DNA of 64,000 nucleotides from Atopobium sp034113385 (GCF_034113385.1 NZ_JAXEXL010000011.1:62001-126000); one strand, 5' to 3'. Positions 52,722-61,789 are shown, counted from the first letter of the stretch. The notes: a model not told the origin generated them from the sequence alone. Numbers and translations: made by a program.

Positions 52722-54062
52722 ATGCCATCTGTTTGTTATGTCACGCTCGGTTGTGCAAAAAATGAAGTAGATACGGATCGCATGCGTGCGCTCTTGCGTA
52801 TGAGTGGCTATAACGATGCTACGGACGTTGAGGATGCAGATATTGTCCTCGTCAATACCTGTTCTTTTCTCGCCAGTGCTACGACAGAAAGTATCGAGAC
52901 AACCCTCGAGCTTGCCGAAGATGCCGCTTCTGGCGTTCGACAAAAACCCATCATCATGTGTGGATGTGTTCCGTCTCGGTATGGCAACGCGCTTCCTCAG
53001 GAGCTACCTGAAGTTGCTGCTTTTGTACGCACCGATGAAGAAGATGGCATTGTTGACGTCGTTTCCGGTGTTTTAGGTATCGAGAAACGCTCTTCTGTTG
53101 CAGATCTTTCAGAGCTGGCTTTGCGTACGGTAGATGGCGCAAGCGCCTTTGTAAAAATCTCTGATGGTTGTGATCGTTTTTGTGCCTTTTGCGCCATCCC
53201 TTATATCCGTGGTCGTTATGCCTCAAGGTCGGCACAAGAGATTCTAGATGAGGTGCACACTCTTATGGAGGGTGGCGTTCGCGAGATTATTCTCATTGGC
53301 CAGGATACTGGTGTTTGGGGCAATGATGTAGAAGGTCCGTACGATTTAGCATGGCTTTTGCGTCAGGTTGGTGAAGCAGCACGTCCTTACCAAGGCTGGG
53401 TTCGTGTTTTGTACCTGCAGCCTGAGGGCATGACAGACGATCTTATTGCTGCTATTCGAGATACTCCTGAGGTTTTGCCTTATATTGATATTCCCATACA
53501 ACATTGCTCAGGTTCTGTTCTTAAAGCAATGAATCGCACGGGTAATGCCAGCGAGTTTCGTAAGGTATTTGCTCGTCTTCGTCATGAGATTCCAGGTATG
53601 GTATTGCGCACCACAGCACTTACTGGCTTTCCTGGAGAGACAGAAGAAGACTTTGACGAGCTTATGAGTTTTCTTTCTGAACAAGAGTTTGATTACACCT
53701 CAGTGTTTACCTATTCACCTGAGGAGGGTACACGCGGCGCAAAGATGTCCAATCAAATTGACGAGGCAGTAAAACTTGAACGTACTCAAGCTTTGATTGA
53801 CGTGGTCGAACAGCTTGGTTTTGCTGCCACTGCCAAGCATGTAGGCGAGCGTGTACAAGTTATTATCGATGGCGTTGAAGAAGGAGACCATGGTCCTGAG
53901 CTTATTGGTCATACCTGGTTCCAAGCGCCAGACTGCGATGGTGCTGTTCATATTGCATATGGTGAGGCAGCAGTGGGTGATATTGTAACGTGTGATTTGG
54001 TTGATTCGTTCTGTTATGAACTTATTGGTGAAATTGTAAACACTGCAGATGAGGAAGCATAA
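52722..54062 (+). CDS. rimO: Ribosomal protein uS12 methylthiotransferase RimO
   Basis: A 446-residue radical SAM enzyme that methylthiolates an Asp of ribosomal protein uS12. UPF0004 domain cysteines Cys11, Cys47 and Cys82 (GCVPSRYG in place of GCLPQRY), radical SAM cluster CDRFCAFC (Cys150, Cys154, Cys157) and a C-terminal TRAM domain. CDRFCAFCAIP with GRYASR is the RimO-type signature. Start ATG 52722 lies after TTAGGACTATGCC. pgsA follows 3 bases after the stop. Confidence 0.94.
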   Translation: MPSVCYVTLGCAKNEVDTDRMRALLRMSGYNDATDVEDADIVLVNTCSFLASATTESIETTLELAEDAASGVRQKPIIMCGCVPSRYGNALPQELPEVAAFVRTDEEDGIVDVVSGVLGIEKRSSVADLSELALRTVDGASAFVKISDGCDRFCAFCAIPYIRGRYASRSAQEILDEVHTLMEGGVREIILIGQDTGVWGNDVEGPYDLAWLLRQVGEAARPYQGWVRVLYLQPEGMTDDLIAAIRDTPEVLPYIDIPIQHCSGSVLKAMNRTGNASEFRKVFARLRHEIPGMVLRTTALTGFPGETEEDFDELMSFLSEQEFDYTSVFTYSPEEGTRGAKMSNQIDEAVKLERTQALIDVVEQLGFAATAKHVGERVQVIIDGVEEGDHGPELIGHTWFQAPDCDGAVHIAYGEAAVGDIVTCDLVDSFCYELIGEIVNTADEEA

Positions 54063-54065
54063 CGT

Positions 54066-54686
54066 ATGAGCACTAATTCTTCTTCCAACAAGACTGGTTC
54101 TGGCATTCGTTGGACTGCTGCAAATATCGTAACAACCATTCGAGTTGTTCTTATCCCCGCATGGATTTTGATGGCAGAACTTATTCCTGCCAAGAGCAAT
54201 GGCACGGCAATTAACTGGGGTGGTTTTGCTGTTTTTGCCTTTTTTACCTTTTTGTCACTTACCGATAAAATTGACGGTTATCTTGCCCGGAGCAGGGGAG
54301 AGGTAACAGTTTTTGGCAAGTTTCTTGATCCAATTGCAGATAAATTACTTGTGGTAACAGGTATGGTTTGGCTTTTGGAGCAAAGCATTGTTCCTGCCTG
54401 GAGTATCGTGCTTGTTATTTCTCGCGAGTTTCTAGTTTCTGGCCTGCGTATGGTTGTTGCTTCCAAAGGCACTGTTATTGCAGCAAGTAACCTTGGAAAG
54501 TGGAAAACGGCCACTACAATGATTGCCTTATGTGGTTATATGCTTGCTCTAACGCTTCCCGCAGGCATACCTTGGCTCATCTTTTTTGGAACTTCCACCG
54601 TAAGTTTTTATAGTGCAATGATTCTTACTGCATGGTCCGGGATTGATTACTTTATTAAGTCTTGGAGTTCCTTAGGCGAGGAATAA
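54066..54686 (+). CDS. pgsA: CDP-diacylglycerol-glycerol-3-phosphate 3-phosphatidyltransferase
   Basis: A 206-residue integral membrane enzyme that makes phosphatidylglycerol phosphate. The CDP-alcohol transferase motif D-x2-D-G-x2-A-R-x8-G-x3-D-x3-D is complete (Asp67, Asp70, Gly71, Ala74, Arg75, Gly84, Asp88, Asp92). About five or six membrane segments. It stands between rimO and cinA, the usual Gram-positive order rimO-pgsA-cinA-recA, which supports PgsA over other members of the family. Confidence 0.93.
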   Translation: MSTNSSSNKTGSGIRWTAANIVTTIRVVLIPAWILMAELIPAKSNGTAINWGGFAVFAFFTFLSLTDKIDGYLARSRGEVTVFGKFLDPIADKLLVVTGMVWLLEQSIVPAWSIVLVISREFLVSGLRMVVASKGTVIAASNLGKWKTATTMIALCGYMLALTLPAGIPWLIFFGTSTVSFYSAMILTAWSGIDYFIKSWSSLGEE

Positions 54687-54690
54687 ACGT

Positions 54691-55200
54691 ATGGTGGCTC
54701 TAACAGACTCGCTCAATCAAGATAATTTAGAACTTGCAGCACGTGTTGTTTTGCAAGCACGTACTACGCATCAACAAATAGCTACTGCGGAGTCATGTAC
54801 AGGAGGGCTGGTAAGCGCAGCTCTAACATCCGTAAGCGGATCAAGTACTGCTATGCGCGGTGGAATTGTTAGCTATGCCGTCGAAGTAAAGCATGATGTG
54901 CTTGGTGTAGATTCTCAGGTTCTTTCTACGGTGGGTGCCGTATCTTCTGAATGTGCTCAGCAGATGGCACAAGGTGTTTCTCAAATCCTTAAGGCTGACG
55001 TTACGGTATCAGTTACGGGCATTGCAGGACCTAGCGGTGCAGAGCCTGGTAAACCTGTTGGTACTGTTTGGTTTGGCGTATGCACACCAAATACTGTTAC
55101 GAGTTTTGTAAAACATTTTGATGGTGATAGAGCCGCCGTACGCCAACAGGCCGTGTACGTTGCGCTCCAGGCTTTACTAGACGGTCTTGCTGATTGTTAG
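54691..55200 (+). CDS. cinA: CinA C-terminal domain protein / nicotinamide-nucleotide amidohydrolase
   Basis: A 169-residue protein that equals only the C-terminal domain of CinA (PncC), which cleaves NMN to NaMN. The motif TAESCTGGLVSAALTSVSGSS and the later SVTGIAGPSGAEPGKPVGTVW block are intact. The N-terminal MoaB-like domain is absent; this short form is common. It lies just before recA with its own ATG 4 bases after pgsA. The recA promoter comes after it. Confidence 0.9.
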   Translation: MVALTDSLNQDNLELAARVVLQARTTHQQIATAESCTGGLVSAALTSVSGSSTAMRGGIVSYAVEVKHDVLGVDSQVLSTVGAVSSECAQQMAQGVSQILKADVTVSVTGIAGPSGAEPGKPVGTVWFGVCTPNTVTSFVKHFDGDRAAVRQQAVYVALQALLDGLADC

Positions 55201-55260
55201 GTTTATGTTGTCAGTTGTTTGGTATCTGTCATATGCTTCTTGCAAAATAGAGCGTACCCA

Positions 55261-55289
55261 TTGACACCGAACAAGCGTTCGTATATTCT
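55261..55289 (+). promoter_or_regulatory. recA promoter with LexA (SOS) box in the spacer
   Basis: Perfect -35 TTGACA (55261-55266), 17-base spacer, -10 TATTCT (55284-55289). The spacer holds CGAAC-AAGC-GTTCG (55268-55281), a perfect match to the CGAACRNRYGTTCG LexA box of Gram-positive bacteria. LexA bound here would block RNA polymerase; recA is therefore SOS-induced. Confidence 0.93.
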
Positions 55290-55312
55290 CTTTCATGAGA
55301 GAAGGGAGCCCT

Positions 55313-56392
55313 ATGGCAAAAAGCAAAGGCCTTAACCGCGAGGTTCACGCAAAAACAACTGGTGAAGAGCGTGAAAAAATGATTGATACCACCACCGCAG
55401 AGATTGAGAAGCGCTTTGGTAAAGGTGCAATCATGCGTTTTGGTGATGGTGGTCCAGACCTTGAGGTAGAGGGTATTCCAACTGGTTCGATTGCCTTAGA
55501 TGCCGCTCTTGGCATTGGCGGTGTACCACGTGGTCGTATCATAGAGATTTATGGTCCAGAGTCTTCTGGTAAAACCACTCTTTCCCTAGAAATACTTGCA
55601 GAGGCACAGGCACTTGGTGGTGTCGTAGCCTTTATTGATGCTGAGCATGCCCTTGATCCTGGCTATGCTGCTCGCATTGGTGTTGATATTGATGATGTTC
55701 TTATTTCTCAACCAGATACTGGTGAACAAGCTTTAGAAATTTGTGACATGCTTGTTCGATCTGGTGCCATTGACGTGGTAGTTGTGGACTCTGTAGCTGC
55801 TTTAGTCCCTCGTGCAGAAATTGAGGGAGAGATTGGCGATACAACAGTGGGTCTACAAGCTCGTTTGATGAGTCAAGCTTTACGTAAACTTGCCGGGTCT
55901 CTTTCTAAATCCAATACCACTTGTATCTTCATTAACCAGCTTCGCGAGAAGATAGGTGTCATGTTTGGTAATCCAGAGACTACACCTGGAGGTCGTGCGC
56001 TTAAGTTTTTTGCTTCTGTACGTATGGATATCCGTCGTATTGATGCCATTAAAGAAAGTGGAGAAGTTGTAGGCAATCGCGTGCGGGTAAAGATTGTCAA
56101 AAACAAGGTAGCCCCACCATTTAAGCAGGCAGAGTTTGACATTATGTATGGTACTGGCATTTCTAAGGAAGGCTCTATCTTAGATATGGCTGTAGATTAT
56201 GACATTGTCAATAAGTCTGGTGCTTGGTACACCTATCAGACGGAACGTTTGGGACAAGGACGTGAAGCTGCCAAAGAATTCTTACGAACCAATCCAGATT
56301 TATGCCTAGAGATTGAACATAAGGTTCGTGAGGCTTGTGGCCTTGAGCTTAGTGATGAGCCTGTGGGTGCGCCCATATTGGATAAAGAATAA
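55313..56392 (+). CDS. recA: Recombinase RecA
   Basis: A 359-residue protein for strand exchange and LexA cleavage. Walker A GPESSGKTT (81-89), loop regions (MSQALRKLAGSLSKSN and NQLREKIGVMFGNPETTPGGRAL) and the C-terminal domain are complete. ATG 55313 with GAAGGGAG before it gives the family N-terminus; an ATG 18 bases earlier sits within the ribosome site region. recX follows 5 bases behind the stop. Confidence 0.97.
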   Translation: MAKSKGLNREVHAKTTGEEREKMIDTTTAEIEKRFGKGAIMRFGDGGPDLEVEGIPTGSIALDAALGIGGVPRGRIIEIYGPESSGKTTLSLEILAEAQALGGVVAFIDAEHALDPGYAARIGVDIDDVLISQPDTGEQALEICDMLVRSGAIDVVVVDSVAALVPRAEIEGEIGDTTVGLQARLMSQALRKLAGSLSKSNTTCIFINQLREKIGVMFGNPETTPGGRALKFFASVRMDIRRIDAIKESGEVVGNRVRVKIVKNKVAPPFKQAEFDIMYGTGISKEGSILDMAVDYDIVNKSGAWYTYQTERLGQGREAAKEFLRTNPDLCLEIEHKVREACGLELSDEPVGAPILDKE

Positions 56393-56397
56393 CCACC

Positions 56398-57063
56398 GTG
56401 TCTTGTAATACTTTTTCATGGGATTGTGAGCTTCCAGAACGTACAACTGCTGTTTTGGGGGCTCGCAAACCTAAGGCACAGCTGCATATTACTTCGGATG
56501 CAACCGGCCAAGAAACACTGTATATTCCGGTTGCAGTTGCTCGTAAATTAATAACCGCTCACAAAAAAGATGAGATTGCTCCTCAGTCACGTGCTGAGGT
56601 GCTTTATGAGCTCAATCGCTTCTCAGAGAGTTGTGCTTTTTCACGACTTACCAGCATGATTGATAGGAGAGATTATTCGACTAAAGAAGCTTCTAACAAG
56701 TTAGCTTTGGATGGCTATTCACAAAAGAGTATTGAGTACGCTGTTAAACGTGCCATTGAACTTAACTTTCTTAACAATCAACGTTTTGCAGAGGTATTTA
56801 TTCGTTCAAAGTTATCTATGGGATGGGGAAAGCTACGCATAGAGCGCGAGCTGTCCAATAAGGGCATTGATATAGTGGAAGTTTCTGGCTGGCCCGATGA
56901 TTTTTATGAAGAGCAAAGTGAATCCGACCGTGCCTATAGTTTTATCTGCACAAAAGCTATCCCAGAAAAACAAGCCTATCAAAAGTTGATGAGAAAACTC
57001 ATATCACGTGGTTTTTCTTATGCTTCAGCCTCTGATGCGGTCAAGCGCTATCTTCAAGAATAG
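56398..57063 (+). CDS. recX: Regulatory protein RecX
   Basis: A 221-residue helical protein that limits RecA filament growth. RecX three-helix repeats are visible: SRLTSMIDRRDYSTKEASNKL (given in part), IEYAVKRAIELNFLNNQRFAE and WGKLRIERELSNKGID. It starts with GTG 5 bases after the recA stop without a ribosome site, so it is probably translated by ribosomes that end recA, which would keep RecX low. An N-terminal extra of about 70 residues is weakly conserved in the family. Confidence 0.9.
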   Translation: MSCNTFSWDCELPERTTAVLGARKPKAQLHITSDATGQETLYIPVAVARKLITAHKKDEIAPQSRAEVLYELNRFSESCAFSRLTSMIDRRDYSTKEASNKLALDGYSQKSIEYAVKRAIELNFLNNQRFAEVFIRSKLSMGWGKLRIERELSNKGIDIVEVSGWPDDFYEEQSESDRAYSFICTKAIPEKQAYQKLMRKLISRGFSYASASDAVKRYLQE

Positions 57064-57132
57064 TTTTTTCACATAATTTTTAATAAACTTCATGGATTAC
57101 TGCATTTGCGCAGGTAGGTTAAATAAAAAGAT

Positions 57133-57161
57133 TTGACAAGTTTGCCTTCTCTACCTACGAT
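57133..57161 (+). promoter_or_regulatory. Promoter of rny
   Basis: TTGACA (57133-57138), 17-base spacer, TACGAT (57156-57161). The expected start near 57168 gives a leader of about 160 bases before the rny ATG at 57331, long for this genome. No terminator is seen in the recX-rny gap. Confidence 0.6.
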
Positions 57162-57330
57162 TAGAGAGTCATTTGAGTTTACTTACGTCTGCCATAGGTT
57201 GACGTTTTATATATGTTTTGATGAGTTTTTTGCCAACTATATAGCGGTCCTAGGTGCTCTTTTGACGGGTTCAATCCGCAAAGATTGATTCCTGAACTAA
57301 CTTAACATATTTCTATAGGAGAGCAGTTTT

Positions 57331-58890
57331 ATGGAACCGATTTCTATCTTGATTGGCATTGTGTGCCTCATTGCAGGCGCAGCGGGTGCCTATTTCATTG
57401 CAAATAGTGCCCACACCAAACGTGTACAAGAAGCACAGGCAAAAATTAAAGAAGCAGAAGATAAGGCCAAGCAGATTCATACAGATGCTCAGCGTCAAGC
57501 AGAGACGTCTCGTAAAGAAGCTGTTCTTGAAGCTAAGGAAGAAATCCTGCAAATGAAGCAGGCTTCCGAGAATGAAGAGCGTCAGCGCAAAAGCGAGCTT
57601 CGCAGCATGGAAAATCGCATTATGCAACGCGAGGAATCTCTTGATCGTCGCAATGATGCACTGGATAAGCGTGAGCGCCAACTGTCAAACTTGCAAGGTC
57701 AACTTGATCGTAGGCGCAATGATTTAGACGGTATTATCTCTCAGCAAACTACAGAGTTGGAGCGTATTTCTGCACTCACAACGGATGATGCACATAAGGA
57801 ACTTCTTGACAGGGTTCGTAAAGACACCATCAAAGAAGAGGCTCAGATACTGCGTGAGTCTGAGACCCGTGTACGTGCAGAAGCAGAAAAGACGGCACGC
57901 AAGATTGTTTCTATTGCTATCCAACGCTGCGCATCTGACCAAGCTGGTGAGATTACCGTAACTTCCGTGCATATCCCTTCTGATGATTTAAAGGGTCGCA
58001 TTATCGGTCGTGAAGGCCGTAACATTCGCACTTTTGAGCAAATCTCCGGCGTTTCTTTAGTTATTGATGACACGCCCGAGACCGTAGTGCTTTCAAGTTT
58101 TGATCCTGTGCGCCGTGAGACTGCTCGTGTTGCACTCGAGAATCTCATTGCAGATGGTCGCATTCACCCTGCTCGCATTGAAGAGATGTACAAGAAGGCA
58201 GAGGAGCTTGTCAATCAGCGCGTCCAAGAGGCGGGCGAGCAGGCTGCATTTGATTGCGGCATGCATGACTTGCATCCAGAAATCATCAAGATTCTTGGTA
58301 AGCTTCGCTATCGTACTTCGTTTGGTCAGAATGTTCTTCAGCACTCCATACAGGTTGCAGAGCTTTGCGCCATTATGGCTTCTGAGCTTGGTATTGATCC
58401 TACTCCTGTAAAACGTGCTGGTCTTTTACATGATATTGGTAAAGCTATCGACCATGAGGTTGAAGGTCCTCATGCTGTTATTGGAGCAGACTTTGCTCGT
58501 CGTTATGGTGAGCGTGCAGACATTGTGCACGCCATTGAAGCGCACCACGCTGACATTGAACCTAACACCATCATGGATCTTCTCGTTCAGGCAGCAGATG
58601 CCATCTCTGCCGCTCGCCCCGGTGCTCGTCGTGAATCTGCAGAGAATTACATTAAGCGCCTTGAAAAGCTCGAGACTATCTCAAATGCACATGAGGGCGT
58701 TGAGCGTACCTACGCCATGCAAGCTGGTCGTGAGCTGCACGTCATGGTAGAACCTCAAAAGATTTCTGACTCTGAAGCCACTGTTTTGGCACATGACATT
58801 GCTCAGCAAATCGAGGATGAAATGGAATATCCCGGTCAGGTTCGCGTTGTTGTTATTCGCGAGTCGCGTGCTGTAGATATTGCTAAGTAG
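57331..58890 (+). CDS. rny: Ribonuclease Y
   Basis: A 519-residue membrane-anchored endoribonuclease that begins mRNA decay. One N-terminal membrane segment (about 5-25), a long coiled coil (about 30-205), a KH domain (about 210-275: GRIIGREGRNIRTFEQ) and an HD domain with LLHDIGKAID (His367, Asp368). ATG 57331 follows ATAGGAGAGCAGTTTT. The GHKL ATPase gene starts 3 bases behind. RNase Y in an actinobacterium points to the Coriobacteriia. Confidence 0.96.
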   Translation: MEPISILIGIVCLIAGAAGAYFIANSAHTKRVQEAQAKIKEAEDKAKQIHTDAQRQAETSRKEAVLEAKEEILQMKQASENEERQRKSELRSMENRIMQREESLDRRNDALDKRERQLSNLQGQLDRRRNDLDGIISQQTTELERISALTTDDAHKELLDRVRKDTIKEEAQILRESETRVRAEAEKTARKIVSIAIQRCASDQAGEITVTSVHIPSDDLKGRIIGREGRNIRTFEQISGVSLVIDDTPETVVLSSFDPVRRETARVALENLIADGRIHPARIEEMYKKAEELVNQRVQEAGEQAAFDCGMHDLHPEIIKILGKLRYRTSFGQNVLQHSIQVAELCAIMASELGIDPTPVKRAGLLHDIGKAIDHEVEGPHAVIGADFARRYGERADIVHAIEAHHADIEPNTIMDLLVQAADAISAARPGARRESAENYIKRLEKLETISNAHEGVERTYAMQAGRELHVMVEPQKISDSEATVLAHDIAQQIEDEMEYPGQVRVVVIRESRAVDIAK

Positions 58891-58893
58891 GCT

Positions 58894-59985
58894 ATGAGCA
58901 CAACTTCTCAAAAACATACTGACTTGCTCGATTTTGTGGAAACACTTTCGGGCGATAAAACCCTTCGCGTTGAGGAAAACTTAGGCGAGGGGTTTGTCCG
59001 TCTGCGTGTGGCAGAAGCTGAGCGTCGCCAAGCTAAGCATGATATTCGCTGTTCAGAAGATGTCATTGTTGAGATGTTGCGCAATTCCCGTGATGCGGGA
59101 GCACGTCATATTTACGTGGCCACTACACGCGATAAAGATTTGCGCACGATTGTTATTCTTGACGATGGCCAAGGTATCCCTGATTACATGCATAAGAAGG
59201 TCTTTGACGCTCGCGTAACATCTAAGTTGGAATCAATGCATATGGATCGTTGGGGTGTGCATGGTCGTGGCATGGCGTTATATTCCATTAAAGAAAACTC
59301 CACTGAAGCTCATGTCATGTCTTCTGATGTGGGTAAAGGCTCTTCTATTCGAATAGTGACTGATACTTCTCAACTTTCTGAACGAGCAGATCAATCCACG
59401 TGGCCACAAATGGGCCTTGACGATGAGGGCAACCAAAGTGTTATTCGTGGCCCTCACAATATCGTTCGTACCTGTTGTGAGTTTGCATTAGAAGAACGTC
59501 CTCACGTTGCGGTATATCTTGGATCTCCTGCAGAAATAGTTGCAACTATTCGCGCGCGTGTTCGTCCCGAAATTGATGATTCAGAACTGTTGTTTATTGA
59601 TTCCTTTGAAGCTTTACCCGTGCTGCATAGACTGTATGCGGCAGCTGATGCTGTTGACTTGCAAGAAGTTGCTCAAAGTCTTGGGCTGGATATTTCAGAA
59701 CGTACGGCTCATCGTATTCTTGCACATCAGATTAAGCCACAGCGCAGCGTTGTTGCACAGCTCACACATTCAGCTGATACTGTCGGAAATCATGAGATAG
59801 ATCTTCTTAAGGATCGTCGTGGCCTTAAGATATCAAACGATGACCTCGATGATTTTTCTCGTCTGCTTGAACGTGATTTTGAACTTATTGCCAGTCGTTA
59901 CTACGTATCACTTGCAGGGCAACCAAAAATCAGAGTCTCAAAGAATCGTATTTCAGTGAGTTTTGAGATAGATAAAGGCGATTAA
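58894..59985 (+). CDS. Uncharacterised GHKL-fold ATPase
   Basis: A 363-residue protein with an HSP90/MutL/histidine-kinase type ATP-binding domain: N-box EMLRNSRDAG (Glu60, Asn64, Asp67), G1 box DDGQGIP (90-96), lid and G2 box GVHGRGMALYSI (121-132). There is no histidine-kinase dimerisation part and no MutL transducer that I recognise. The C-terminal half (about 205-363) holds an HTH-like stretch LQEVAQSLGLDISERTAHRIL (given in part) and charged ends. It starts 3 bases after rny and lies before spoVS, miaB, miaA and hflX. Function unknown. Could be a chaperone-like or DNA-acting ATPase, or a partner of SpoVS. Confidence 0.8.
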   Translation: MSTTSQKHTDLLDFVETLSGDKTLRVEENLGEGFVRLRVAEAERRQAKHDIRCSEDVIVEMLRNSRDAGARHIYVATTRDKDLRTIVILDDGQGIPDYMHKKVFDARVTSKLESMHMDRWGVHGRGMALYSIKENSTEAHVMSSDVGKGSSIRIVTDTSQLSERADQSTWPQMGLDDEGNQSVIRGPHNIVRTCCEFALEERPHVAVYLGSPAEIVATIRARVRPEIDDSELLFIDSFEALPVLHRLYAAADAVDLQEVAQSLGLDISERTAHRILAHQIKPQRSVVAQLTHSADTVGNHEIDLLKDRRGLKISNDDLDDFSRLLERDFELIASRYYVSLAGQPKIRVSKNRISVSFEIDKGD

Positions 59986-60094
59986 CTGCATTTTTAATCT
60001 TCCGTTTATTTTGTCCAAACGGTATCGTAAAATTGAACGCGCATAAATACAGTACACACACGCTTATCTAAACCACTTTGCAGGAGTCGTACCC

Positions 60095-60391
60095 ATGGAG
60101 TATCTAAAAGTATCAAGCAAATCTTCGCCCGCATCTGTTGCAGGTGCTATTGCTGGCATGGTTAAAGATGGGACTCCTGTAAACATGCAATGTGTTGGTG
60201 CAGGTGCTGTTAACCAAGCAATTAAAGCGTTGGCCATTGCTCGTGGTTTTCTGATTCCTACCGGTATTGATATTTCTTGTGCTCCCACGTTTTCTGATAT
60301 TTCCATTGGTGGAGAAAACCGCACAGCCATCCGCATTGCTGTGTATGTACATCGCCTTGCTGCGCCACCAGCAGAAGCTTCTGTTGAGTAA
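60095..60391 (+). CDS. spoVS: SpoVS (stage V sporulation protein S) family, Alba-like
   Basis: A 98-residue protein of the SpoVS family: LKVSSKSSPASVAGAIAG at the start, NMQCVGAGAVNQAIKALAIARGFL and the end RTAIRIAVYVH. The fold is that of Alba, a nucleic-acid-binding dimer. In Bacillus it has a role in spore coat and septation; this organism is most likely non-sporulating, so a general nucleic-acid or division role is likely. ATG follows TTGCAGGAGTCG. miaB starts 27 bases behind. Confidence 0.93.
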   Translation: MEYLKVSSKSSPASVAGAIAGMVKDGTPVNMQCVGAGAVNQAIKALAIARGFLIPTGIDISCAPTFSDISIGGENRTAIRIAVYVHRLAAPPAEASVE

Positions 60392-60418
60392 TTTTTTGTT
60401 TTTGGAGAGAACTTTTTA

Positions 60419-61789
60419 ATGGCTGATTTCCCTGTTCTTGTGGGCAAGACCTACTCTATTAAAACATTTGGTTGTCAGATGAATCTACATGATTCAGAGC
60501 GCGTTTCTGGTCTGTTAGATTCTATGGGCATGAATGAGGCTTCTTCAATGGAAGAGGCTGACACAGATATTTTTATGACTTGTTGTGTTCGAGAAAAAGC
60601 CGATACACGTCTGTATGGTCAGGTTTCTTCACTGGTAAGTGCGCCTACTCCCGCGGCTGGTAAGCGTGTTGTTGCAGTTGGTGGCTGTATTGCTCAGCGT
60701 GATGGTGAAAACTTGCGTAACAATATCCCTAATGTAGATGTTGTATTTGGTACGCAGGCTATTCAAAACCTGCCTCACCTGCTCACTGAGGCATTCAGCT
60801 CTCACAACCACGCTACTATTTATGCTGACACAGAAGAAACCTACAAGAACTTCTCGACAGAACTGCCTAGCAATCGTGCTCAATCATTCCATGCATGGCT
60901 ACCCATCATGACGGGATGCAATAATTTTTGCAGTTATTGCATTGTGCCTTACGTGCGCGGCAGAGAAAACAGTCGTGATATGGAAGATATTGCCATAGAG
61001 GCAGAGCATCTTGTTCATGATGGCGTTCGTGAGATTACACTGCTTGGCCAAAACGTTAATTCTTATGGTCGCAACCGCTATGGCGAGCCTCGTTTTGCAG
61101 AGCTTCTTCGCCGTGTTGGTAATACGGGCATTGAGCGCTTGCGCTTTACTTCTTCACATCCCAAGGATTTGTCCACGCAAACCATTGCTGCTATGGCGGA
61201 AACCCCAGCTGTTATGCCACACCTTCATCTGGCTGTTCAAAGTGGTTCTACAAATGTACTGCGCAAAATGAATCGCCGCTATACACGAGAAGACTATCTA
61301 CATTTGGTGAACAATATTCGTAATGCTATGCCTCATATTGCTCTGTCTACCGACATTATTGTTGGTTTTCCAGGAGAGACAGAACAAGACTTTAACCAAA
61401 CACTTTCTTTAGTGGAGGAAGTGGGCTTTTCTTCTGCCTTTACGTTTATTTATTCCAAACGTCCCGGTACTCCTGCCGAGAAAATCATGGATTCCACTCC
61501 TCATGAGGTAATCCAAGAGCGTTTTGAGCGGCTTACTCAATTAGTGAGCAATTTGTCCTATACCTCTAACCAAGCTGACCTTCATACAACCTCTGAAGTG
61601 CTTGTAGAAGGTACCTCAAAGTCAGATAAGAACGTCATGGTTGGTCATAGTCGCAAAAATCAAACGGTTCATTTCCCAGTACCGCAGGGTCAAGCTGCTC
61701 ACGATCTTATCGGTAAGATTGTGGATGTAGAGGTTGATGAAGCACGTACCTGGTATTTGCGCGGCTCTATGGTTGGTGCCGCTCGATGA
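60419..61789 (+). CDS. miaB: tRNA-2-methylthio-N6-dimethylallyladenosine synthase
   Basis: A 456-residue radical SAM enzyme that methylthiolates i6A37 of tRNA. UPF0004 cysteines Cys19, Cys55 and Cys90, radical SAM cluster CNNFCSYC (Cys167, Cys171, Cys174) with IVPYVRGRE, and a C-terminal TRAM domain. Next to Cys55 stands a second cysteine (TCCVREKA), where NTCAVRE is more common. The ATG follows TTGGAGAGAAC. miaA, which makes its substrate, overlaps by 4 bases (ATGA). Confidence 0.95.
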   Translation: MADFPVLVGKTYSIKTFGCQMNLHDSERVSGLLDSMGMNEASSMEEADTDIFMTCCVREKADTRLYGQVSSLVSAPTPAAGKRVVAVGGCIAQRDGENLRNNIPNVDVVFGTQAIQNLPHLLTEAFSSHNHATIYADTEETYKNFSTELPSNRAQSFHAWLPIMTGCNNFCSYCIVPYVRGRENSRDMEDIAIEAEHLVHDGVREITLLGQNVNSYGRNRYGEPRFAELLRRVGNTGIERLRFTSSHPKDLSTQTIAAMAETPAVMPHLHLAVQSGSTNVLRKMNRRYTREDYLHLVNNIRNAMPHIALSTDIIVGFPGETEQDFNQTLSLVEEVGFSSAFTFIYSKRPGTPAEKIMDSTPHEVIQERFERLTQLVSNLSYTSNQADLHTTSEVLVEGTSKSDKNVMVGHSRKNQTVHFPVPQGQAAHDLIGKIVDVEVDEARTWYLRGSMVGAAR

